Below, one piece after another: positions 55,795 through 64,000 of a stretch of DNA of 64,000 bases. The notes beneath the pieces were generated by a model, which searched no databases, was not told where the DNA came from, and saw nothing but the letters and a program-made list of their open reading frames with translations. The DNA lies in NCBI GenBank assembly GCA_916613615.1, contig OU744720.1:74985338-75049337 (forward strand). The letters are read 5' to 3'. The position numbers were made by a program, and so were the translations under genes. The stretch is from Steromphala cineraria. Its lineage: Eukaryota; Mollusca; Gastropoda; Trochida; Trochidae. Within the stretch, counting starts at the first letter, position 1, and each line of letters starts with the position of its first letter.

Positions 55795-57054
55795 TTAAAA
55801 GATGACGTATCTTACCCATGTTTCGGAGTGAAAATAGCATATTCTGACAAGCTCATTGATATGCTTCTCCATGTTGAGTGATGAGTCGAGTTTTACCCCC
55901 AAGTTCTTGGCATTTGTCGAGAAGTTGATTTCTTCTGTGCCAACTGTGACACTGGTTGCATTGATCTTTTGCAACCTTCTTTCGGGTTCTATGAGCAAAG
56001 CTTCCGTCTTATCACTGTTAAATTGCAACATGTTTGCGTTCATCCAGCAGCCAACTTCAGTTGTGCAGTATTGCATAGCAGTTAATCCTGCCTTCTGTGA
56101 ATGGTCTTCAAGAGCAAAACTGTTGTACAACTGCGTGTCATCAGTGTAGAAGTGATCGTTAATGCCACTATTACTTATGACTCGAGAGACAGGCTTGCTG
56201 TAAAGGGTAAACAGTAGGGGGCCAAGTACTGATCCTTGGGGTACCCCACAAGTCAGTATAGTGTTGTCAGATGACGTATCATTATTACTAACTCTCTGAA
56301 TTCTGTCGCTCAGATACGAACAGAACCAATCCAAAGCAACGCCGTTTAGGTCATATTCAGTATGAAGTCGGTCTTTTAGCATTGCATGGTCGACAGTGTC
56401 AAATGCCGCTGAAAGATCTAACAACAGCAAAAGAGCTACATGTCCTTGGTCCACGCTGGTTCTCAAATCATTCAGGACTTTATTGAGGGCTGTCTCTGTG
56501 ATAAATCCACTTCTGTATGCCGACTGATGCTTATCAAGTAGGCCTTGAGTTTCAAGATGGTTCAGGAATCTTTTTTTCACAGCTTTCTCTAGGACTTTGA
56601 GCAAGAATGTCAGATTTGACACCGGCCGGTAACTTTGGAGTTTGTTGCGGTCAAGGGTTGGCTTTTTAATCATCGGCTTAATGACAGCCGATTTCATGCA
56701 GTTTGGGACTTGCCCAGAGGCCAAACTCAAGTTTATAATGTCTGTTATAACTGGCAGGAGACAGTCAAGTAATTCTAGTAATAGCTTGGTAGGAACAGGG
56801 TCAAGCTCACAGGATGTTGGTTTCGAGCTATTGATCAACTTCAAAATTTCACCAGAGTGAAATGGAGTGAATTCTTTCATGGTCACACGAGTGTTATCTG
56901 TTTGGGGCGAGTGGATTGAATCAGTCACACCGAGAGAACTCCGTATCTTGTAGATCTTCTCGTTAAAATACTGATTAAACAGTTGAGGAGTTTCACTAGC
57001 GTTTTCTAAATCTGGAAGAATTGCTTCTGCAGATTTACCCATCAGTGAAGACAT
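55795..57054 (-). CDS. Reverse transcriptase, 419-codon ORF
   Basis: A 419-codon open frame carries an RT domain in order: SYRPVSNL at residue 141, the KHQSAYRSGF block at 175-184, motif A LLDLSAAFDT with catalytic Asp at about 213, GVPQGSVLGPLLF at 270-282, and YTDDTQLY at 303-310 with both catalytic aspartates (305, 306). YADD has become YTDD. The C-terminal NLGVKLDSSLNMEKHINEL marks the thumb. The last 15 residues look frame-shifted: one frame over, the sequence continues as RNMGKIRHLLKD. The initiator Met is internal to the domain, since the true frame enters from upstream through a frameshift near 57090-57110. The family copies element RNA by target-primed reverse transcription. This is by far the longest ORF in the window. 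Confidence 0.9.
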   Translation of the reverse strand: MSSLMGKSAEAILPDLENASETPQLFNQYFNEKIYKIRSSLGVTDSIHSPQTDNTRVTMKEFTPFHSGEILKLINSSKPTSCELDPVPTKLLLELLDCLLPVITDIINLSLASGQVPNCMKSAVIKPMIKKPTLDRNKLQSYRPVSNLTFLLKVLEKAVKKRFLNHLETQGLLDKHQSAYRSGFITETALNKVLNDLRTSVDQGHVALLLLLDLSAAFDTVDHAMLKDRLHTEYDLNGVALDWFCSYLSDRIQRVSNNDTSSDNTILTCGVPQGSVLGPLLFTLYSKPVSRVISNSGINDHFYTDDTQLYNSFALEDHSQKAGLTAMQYCTTEVGCWMNANMLQFNSDKTEALLIEPERRLQKINATSVTVGTEEINFSTNAKNLGVKLDSSLNMEKHINELVRICYFHSETWVRYVIF

Positions 57055-57345
57055 TGTAGAGAAAAGCGCTTTTGGATTCTGCGATTGGGATACAACGAGT
57101 TGATATATTCAGATTTCAATCTCTTCAAAAGTGTGGTAACTTCACATTTTACTGAATTGAAAATCTGTCTGTCAATCTCCAATCTTGTTTTTCTCCATCG
57201 TCTTTCTGCCTTACGCTTTTTGATTTTAGCCTGGCGGACTTCATCAGAATACCAGAGATTTTGATGCTTTTTTACTACTTTTCTTCTTTCAATTGGTGCA
57301 TGTATATCCAAAAGATCTTGAAATTCCCTTAATATTACGATACTC
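57042..57345 (-). pseudogene. Retrotransposon EN-RT linker, frameshifted
   Basis: The translation LLDIHAPIERRKVV...QNLWYSDEVRQAKIKKRKAE...RWRKTR matches the conserved linker between endonuclease and RT in CR1/L2-type ORF2 (HAP...WY..E....K..RR..ERRWR). The frame then breaks: after about 57110 the proper continuation SQNPKALFSTMSSL lies in the neighbouring frame, which opens the 419-codon ORF. Confidence 0.8.
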
Positions 57346-57424
57346 TTATCTATATATCTTTGAATCTTACATATGCTAAACCCTATTTGTCATCTTTCTT
57401 TTACATATAAACCTTTCTTTGAAT

Positions 57425-57670
57425 ATTTTTAAAAACCACAGTGTCGAACCTTTACCTCTTTTATCATTATCCTTTATTTCTTTCAGCATTGTATCGATGA
57501 CATCAAGCTATAGTGCAAAACGTTAACATTCACATATTTCAGCAATCTATTTGTGATATCGAGGAAGAGTGGAAAACGTAACCTTTACTCTTTTAGCAAT
57601 CTATAGATGACATCGAGCTAGAGTGCAAAAAGTAACCTATGATTCTTTCAGCATTGCATAATGTTTTCGA
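57425..57670. repeat. 55-57-bp tandem repeat, 3-4 copies
   Basis: TTTCAGCA(T/A)(T/C) followed by ATGACATCGAGCTAGAGTGCAAAA or variants recurs with starts near 57481, 57537, 57592 and 57646. The last copy is partial. It lies next to the 5' border of the retrotransposon. Confidence 0.65.
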
Positions 57671-60385
57671 TTGCACAAAAAAGGCCGATTATCATTCTAA
57701 GGAATTGTAACCTACAAATAATTGTGAAAAACTAACCATTGTGAAAAACTAATAATTGTGAAATTGACTTTTACATCATTCAAAGGATTATGTTCAGGCC
57801 AGCGTAAAATAATCCAACTTGCCTCACATCTCGTTTTATTCAAGTATTGCAATCATCCCAGTCAGAATTCAACTTGCTTCTTATAACATTCTATGAATAA
57901 CATATACACCAAAACGACTAACTGTCATAGTCTTCTTATATCAGTTTATCAGTTACAGGTCCTTCAAATGCGTTCAATACGTGGATGGATATCAGTTTGA
58001 ATTGCTTTATGGTTGTAGCGTTGAAATGAGGAGATTTGCTGATAAAAGATGTTCAAGATGGGCTTTATGTGGTCGGTGACACTAAACTCGTAGACAGATC
58101 TCGTTAAACAATCTCAATGATACATGGAATTTTTCATAGACCATTAGTATAAATTTATTAGAAACCAAATGCTTTAAACCGTTGAAGGAAATTTGTAATG
58201 TCAAATTGTCAAATATAAGTCCTCAATTAACAGTATGATGTGAAAATCTACCCTATCGCAGAATTTCTGTGTATTTGTGATGTTCGTAAAACCACTGCAA
58301 ACGTTTGGGTTGAACTGATTATTTCAGCCTTGTCAACTCTGACATTGCATCGACAAGGGTTAACAAACTTAAAGTATATTTGACACTTGAGCTTTTAAGA
58401 GAATAGAATAACAATGTTTTTGTCTATATATTCACTAATAAAATAGTTTGTATATCAAGGAAAACAATGAACGACCTTGGTTTTGTTGTCAAGGCATTGT
58501 TTTCACTAAAATTCTAATTTACGATATAAATATTCCTACCAGAGAATCTAATAAATCGCTATACTAAAAGCTCCAAGTCAAGGTTCCCTTCTAGACCTAA
58601 CTTTATTTGCGTTTAGTTTTCCGCCAGAGTGAAATCTCAGAGTTTATCAATAAATTCGGACATAACGAAACGTTTCCCGACGATCAGAGACAGACCCAAA
58701 CGATTCCGAAACTAAATTTAATTGACCATTGAAGAAAAATGGGATTGCTAACTATTTAAAGATTTAGCTAAGAATCAAGGAAAGACTCAACACACGGCAT
58801 GGCATCGATCGCTGCATTTGGGTAAACATAAAGCTTTTCTTGTGGCCATGTCTCTATCTTGCTTTATTAGTTCACTGAAGACAGCTTGAGTTTTGATTGG
58901 TTAATCAATGCCCGGCTTCTCCTCAGCTCTTCACACCTCGTGCAAATACTCATAATATTTTCACCCAACTGTGTTGAAATAAGTGGGAGAGCCTCCATTC
59001 ACCCACTCAAAGACAAATAAGAGGCCATTTAAACCGCGAAGTGTTAGAGGAAGATGGTAATTCAATGACCTGGAAATAGTTTTCGCAAGAAACCGGATTT
59101 TGGGATCCGATATCATTACTGTGATTATTGTAATCATCGCCACACTGTTCATGTTCTAATCCAAGTTTGTCCACGGCGAACTTTTATTGTGTTTGACTGA
59201 ATACATTGATATTATGATTACAGGTTTTTGAAACGTTCAGGAAGTATTCAGTATTTAACCTTTGAAAAGGTTGTTCTTCATTTCTTCAATTTGTTTACTC
59301 AAGGCTTAAAATGATAAGCCTTTATCATACAAACAGCGTTTGATACACAATTTGATGAACAACATGTTATGCCTAACGAGTTACATTTCGTTATTTAATG
59401 TAAACAGGAGCAATGGTGAATTGATGGTGAATACCTTTAAATGATTAAGATATTATGAGTTATTTAACACTTTGTAATGACTAATGGAAATGACTTCTTT
59501 ACCTTCAATGATTATTTCAAATGAATCTGATATCAATAATAAAAGATAAGTAAGAGCTTAGAATTGCAGTGACAAACAAAATTATTTCTGTGTGGTTCAC
59601 ACTTAAAGCTAGTAAACGATAAACACGCTGTATACAAACATGCAAAATTTAATGTTTTACAATACAGAATAGTATTGACGATGAAGAATGGTTAGATGAA
59701 GAATGATATCATGGCATAGGCATACATGTGTAGATTTGATACTTTTTTATGGAGTTGCCTTTCTTTGATAGTTTGCTTATCGTTTACTATTTCCGACTTT
59801 GTAAAGTAAATGTTAAAAAATAGAAAGGTGAGGTCCAATGTCATTTAAGACGTTGTTTACAAAAGTGTTTGATTACGCAAATATTTGAATGTAAAAACAA
59901 CTTCATGAAGCCAAACAATGGGCGGATATGTCAAGATATGTATCAAGTTGATCTTAAGTTACGACAGTGATAGTCTTCGCTTATATCAAGAATATTAGGT
60001 GAACTAACAGAACAGTTATCTTAATACTTCGGAACAAAGTTTTGACTTTCATGAATGTGGCATTGAAATTTGAAATTATGAAAAGCTTTGCAGGCTGCAG
60101 TGATGACTAATTGATATAACTAAAAACTAACTAGCACGAAAAAAAAGTAACGATACCAAAAAACAAAATTCTATTGTTGGACAACTACTAATATTTGCAA
60201 TAGACACATGCGTGGTAAGTTAGTATTCACAATGTCATTAATCAGAGTATGATACTTTTATTTGTATTTGTTAATTATTGTTATATTTATAACTGTTTAA
60301 ATACATGTGGGGTTCTAAAACACTCTTTTCAATATGATTTTTCGCCATAATGAAATTAAATAATATATATTAATATAAATAACCT
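57671..60385. other. Intergenic, nothing recognised
   Basis: A small triple repeat of ATTGTGAAAAACTAA lies at 57719-57765. Otherwise AT-rich sequence without supported features. Confidence 0.4.
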
Positions 60386-60389
60386 TTAA

Positions 60390-60745
60390 AGGGGCAGTAG
60401 CACGTTTTTAGGGGGAATATAAGATGATGTCAGGAAAATGAAAATAAATGGTTCCAATTGAAAGACAATGTATTCAAACTAAATGAAGCAGTAACAATTC
60501 TAATATTCAACGTAAAGTTCAGCCATGCGATTCATTTTTCTTACAAAAATGAATTAAAGGTGTTCACACAAAAATGGCGGCCAATGGATTTTGTGTGAAG
60601 CCTCATATGTTGTCCTCTGACTATCGGTGATTGGCTTGTTTAATGAGATAGTTGACACTGTCAATATGATACATTTAGCATTTACTTACAATTATGAGTG
60701 AAATATCTAAAATGTAAAATTATCAAAAAACGTGCTTCTGCCCCT
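60390..60745 (+). mobile_element. TTAA-flanked MITE, copy 4, intact
   Basis: AGGGGCAGTAGCACGTTTTT at the left and CGTGCTTCTGCCCCT at the right bound 356 bases, with TTAA at 60386-60389 and 60746-60749. This is the best-preserved copy and the reference for aligning the other three. It contains AAAATGGCGGCCAATGG, a joined YY1-like and CCAAT sequence. Confidence 0.85.
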
Positions 60746-60749
60746 TTAA

Positions 60750-63700
60750 AGAAATTGATTAATGTACGCATATTTCTGTCGGATCGTAGGCAAAAATAAA
60801 GTTTTTACTATCGCATTCGGTTATTTTAAGGGTTTCTGAAACGAAATCTTGTTTTTCATATAGGTAAACCGATATTGCTTTTATATTCACAACACAGTTT
60901 AGTTGGCTGCTGAAGACATGAACTATCCTGCGTTTGGTATTGTTTCTTTTGCCTGTGAGTGTGTAGTAACTAACACAACGCAATAGGTGTTGAAGTAGTG
61001 GAACAATTCTGGTGTTACATTATTTGTTAAAGGTGAACAGTGTCCCCAAAACAGCTTCAAATAACGCTGAGAACAGAATACATCTTTTGTTAATATCAAA
61101 AGTATTTAAATCTTGTCAACTTTTCTCAGAATGATGATCGTGCAACCATTGCATTGAATATTGTTGAAAATGAAGTCATTATTTTAGAAGCTTCAGTTCT
61201 TGATGTTTACAAGACGTTAGAATATTCTTGTTGTAACTTTGATTTGCATTCTAGAATTTTGGTTTGTGAAGACTTGTTTATGGATAAACAATTTCTTTGT
61301 TTAAGATAGGATATGATTCGACATCGATTCGATTCTCATAGCCCCATTGAAGGCATTTTGAACTTGGAATGACAATAGTGAAGAGGAATATATGAGTGAC
61401 AACTTATTTATTCATGGTATGCGTTGCGAAGGTTACATTACTCTTTCAATTAAGTTGTTTTTACTGTATATTGCTATATTGTACTCATACATGTTCACAC
61501 CTCACAATCCATTACCTCTGCTTGAGAACGACACAAGAAACTGTGTCGAAATGTCATAGGGTTTCTTATGTCTTTGCAGAGAAAGTGATAATAAAAAGCT
61601 TTCTTACAATTAAATGGAAGTGTGGTCATAACAATGATGTTCAGTCATGTACGATTGGGATCCCTATGTAGTCTTGGTGAAATAGTAAGGGATGGGGTTT
61701 GCGGTTGACCTAAGTCCAACCATGTTTTTTGAAAGGAAGCACACAGCATCGACAACTCCCAAACACTTACAGAACAGCTGATCAGCGTTCTACAGAAAAA
61801 TGTAAGACCAACAAACCTCTGCCCCATGTTATAAGCAGAGGGACGATCAGTCCTCAGAACATGATTTGCTAAGAAAACATCAAGACCGATATCCCGGAAC
61901 CTCAAGCATGTCCTAGTGAAAGTGTTGAAAAGTGTTGAAATACATTTCATTTGGCTACACTCACCGCACTTTCATTGTCGATAATGATTCAATTCAGCCC
62001 CCAAATTGGAACAGGGGGTTCTTTTCAGTTTGTGAAGCCGCTGCGTTTGAATGTTTACCACAAGCATGCTAGTTTCTAGCAGCAAGCCTTGAAAAAAATT
62101 GGAGCTGTAAAAATTGATTGACGAATTGAGAAGGTCGCCGATTGAATTAAAAGCTGCTCGAAACTAATTATGGTGGATTTTGTGATAGTTTTACGTGACT
62201 TTTTATCCCATCTCTTCAATTTCTTTCTCCACAGTGTCACAAGTGGAAGTCTCAGGGTGTGCATTTTAGCAACTAAATCAATAGAGTTCCTTCAGAGAGG
62301 CAAGGATGGTCTAGCATTGACCCAGTCTGTACCGAGTGACTGACACGGGCTTAAATATCATATTGTAGTTCTGTCCGATTCGGCTCTCCCGCTTCTGATA
62401 CGTCAATTGCAAATTAAAGACAAGAATACTCCGACATTACACTAGACCTTATAGATCTGGTCGTTCCAGAGACACTGACAGGAATTCGAAGGTGACTAGA
62501 TGACAAATTTTTGCTCAAGATTTTGTTATTTTCAGCCAAACCATTATATCAATATCATCTTCTTCCATGGTACGTTCATGACGGTTATCTGATTATGACA
62601 TAACAAAATATAATACCAGCACTCTTTTCACATGGAAATTGTGATATCGTTTTTATCATTATTGTAAATCGTTCACTGCAATATTGTTTAAACAAGTTAT
62701 GAGACTGGATATGAGATTGACAGCCACAAAAGACAGATTTTAGCTATTTTGTGATAATAGATAAAAACAGTTATCTACAAACTAACCCAACAAACATTTT
62801 GTTGTTTAAAAGTTTTTAATATATCTATAATTAAAATAAATCACAAGTAGCATTATCTTTAACGGATAATGGCATCCATAAATCTTACTTTGAGAAGTAT
62901 CTACGCATGTGTAAATTTATTAGACATACGATACCATAAGCAGAGTTAAACAGTTCCAGAGTGTTGGTGTTCCTATATCGTAACTCATATCTTTATCTAT
63001 GTCCGTCTGTCCCCGATGGTATAAATGGTATACTAATGATAATTATCAAATTGAAACAGGAAACCAAGAACGGATGTGTATACTGTGTAGAGCCTCGGGT
63101 TTGTTAATGTGGCAATTTGAGATATTTCGTTAAGTTTGAAAATATATATAGGAGAAAATTCATTCTGAAGATGATATTGTAAACATAACGTTATTTGACA
63201 TTTCTTATCTTACAGTTTCTTGAGGGTTGACATTTTACTATATATCAAATGGCATCGATCCTGACAAACTATGTTTCGAAAAATATAATACGCGGAATTG
63301 AATTTCATTATATTATCTTCGAAACTTTGAGTTGTCGCCTGTTTAAAGTGAAAGTCATACTGATACGAATGATAATTTTGAAAAAACTAATAAATGTTTC
63401 AACCCATTGAGATTATCTCCATCAGTTTTCCCTATGAAGCCAACCTGTCTTTGTAACTTCGTGATAAGCAAGTATTGGTGAATAACGCCTATTGCCTTTT
63501 CTAAAATACAATAATTGCCGTTTGTGCGAATGATAATGATGTTCTGCTGAGCAAGCAATTATAACATATGGGCTATATCTACATCAACACAAAACCATCG
63601 CTTGAGACCAAAGCTAATCGCTTACTTACGAGTTATTTAGAATTTCGATAAGCACCGAAAGGTGAACTGACGTCTGATCTATCAAGGTCCTATTAGCATT

Positions 63701-64000
63701 AGTAAGACTTCCCATCAATAACCCGAGGCTTACGACTTGCCCAGTCAAGAGAGAACTTCATCAATTAGAACATTGTATTATTTCCCGGGTTTCGTGGTTT
63801 CTCAACGTTACGTTTGATATAACACCCTTCTTATGATATAATAACATTTTATTGTTGGCCTCTTTTTTGCCGAATCTATCAAAGAAATTACTCATAACTT
63901 TTTATACGTGTCGCAAAAACGCAAAATGATAGTCTTAAAGTGGCCGACCTATCGGTGTTCGATTCGCCATTTAAATTTCGGAAAAATGACATGCAAAAAG
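60750..64000. other. Intergenic, nothing recognised
   Basis: The minus-strand ORF of 101 codons at 61645-61950 lies in a slightly GC-richer, repeat-like block, but its translation matches no family I know. No RNA gene or bordered repeat is supported. Confidence 0.4.

Larger units (their letters stand above)
55770..57345 (-). mobile_element. CR1/L2-group non-LTR retrotransposon, truncated both ends
   Basis: On the minus strand, the endonuclease-RT linker (57345-57042) is followed by the RT domain (57054-55795). The endonuclease is missing at the 5' side. The 3' side stops just after the fingers-thumb region, without the usual C-terminal part or tail. The LLDLSAAFDTVDH, GVPQGSVLGPLLF and DDTQLY motifs are typical of CR1, L2 and Rex-type clades. 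Inserted far upstream of the collagen gene. Confidence 0.85.

Noticed and set aside
61645..61950. 101-codon minus-strand ORF, partly GC-richer
   Set aside because: It looked transposase-like at first, but I could not place a single conserved motif. Left as unclassified sequence.
1..64000. CRISPR array, prokaryotic operon or phage content
   Set aside because: No regularly spaced identical repeats with unique spacers. Splice sites, LINE elements and collagen exons show animal nuclear DNA; the tandem arrays are contiguous minisatellites.

Overview
This is AT-rich metazoan nuclear DNA with long introns, canonical GT-AG splice sites and a dense layer of decayed transposons and palindromic MITEs. 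There are no operons, no ribosome-binding-site spacing and no long uninterrupted host ORFs. The mix of CR1/L2-like and RTE/I-like retroelement remnants, Tc1-like debris, TTAA-flanked MITEs and a structured element with GGACGG-rich 3' sequence suggests a marine invertebrate, most likely a bivalve or other mollusc. The species call is inference only; the metazoan call is firm.

The main host gene is a non-fibrillar collagen on the minus strand. Five Gly-X-Y exons are directly readable: 17702-17649, 12369-12256, 11253-11137, 8078-5388 side as 8078-7998, and 5388-5308. Each has clean splice sites, and each begins and ends inside a split glycine codon (G|GN), so all five join in one frame. Two further exons extend the same frame upstream: a Cys-containing exon (32301-32238, phase 0 in, phase 1 out) and a candidate start/signal-peptide exon (ATG at 38288, donor after 38253, phase 0 out). 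The gene therefore runs from about 38.3 kb to beyond the left edge, with seven visible exons totalling 547 coding bases spread over 33 kb. The exons carry triple-helix interruptions and one Gly-to-Cys substitution, which argues against a fibrillar collagen.

Region by region: 1-2034 is the 3' part of a broken non-LTR retrotransposon. 2.0-17.7 kb holds collagen exons, an 80-bp minisatellite (12.4-14.2 kb) split by a long-TIR MITE, a palindromic MITE at 7.4 kb, and a 104-bp tandem duplication that copied the 3' end and donor of one collagen exon. 18.1-18.8 kb is an inverted pair of TTAA MITEs. 22.3-23.5 kb is a dead Tc1-like transposon. 26.3-29.8 kb is a 3.5-kb terminal-inverted-repeat element whose ends are arrays of AACGTTG/CGACGTCG palindromes; its interior holds a promoter-like block and a possible three-exon small gene. 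32.3-32.8 kb is a 73-bp tandem array beside a collagen exon. 34.0-35.0 kb is a MITE carrying a second, nested DNA element with a 3-bp target duplication. 38.7-39.8 kb holds a 40-bp tandem array and a repeat-built element. 43.1-45.4 kb has two paired-CRE modules next to palindromic MITEs. 52.2 kb has a degenerate tRNA-like sequence. 55.8-57.3 kb is a CR1/L2-type reverse transcriptase with a 419-codon ORF. 57.7-64 kb is mostly featureless apart from one more TTAA MITE.

I recognise no complete novel system. The strongest leads are the possible spliced small gene inside the 3.5-kb TIR element, the partial collagen-exon duplication with a competing splice donor, and the excess of the CRE palindrome TGACGTCA across the window.
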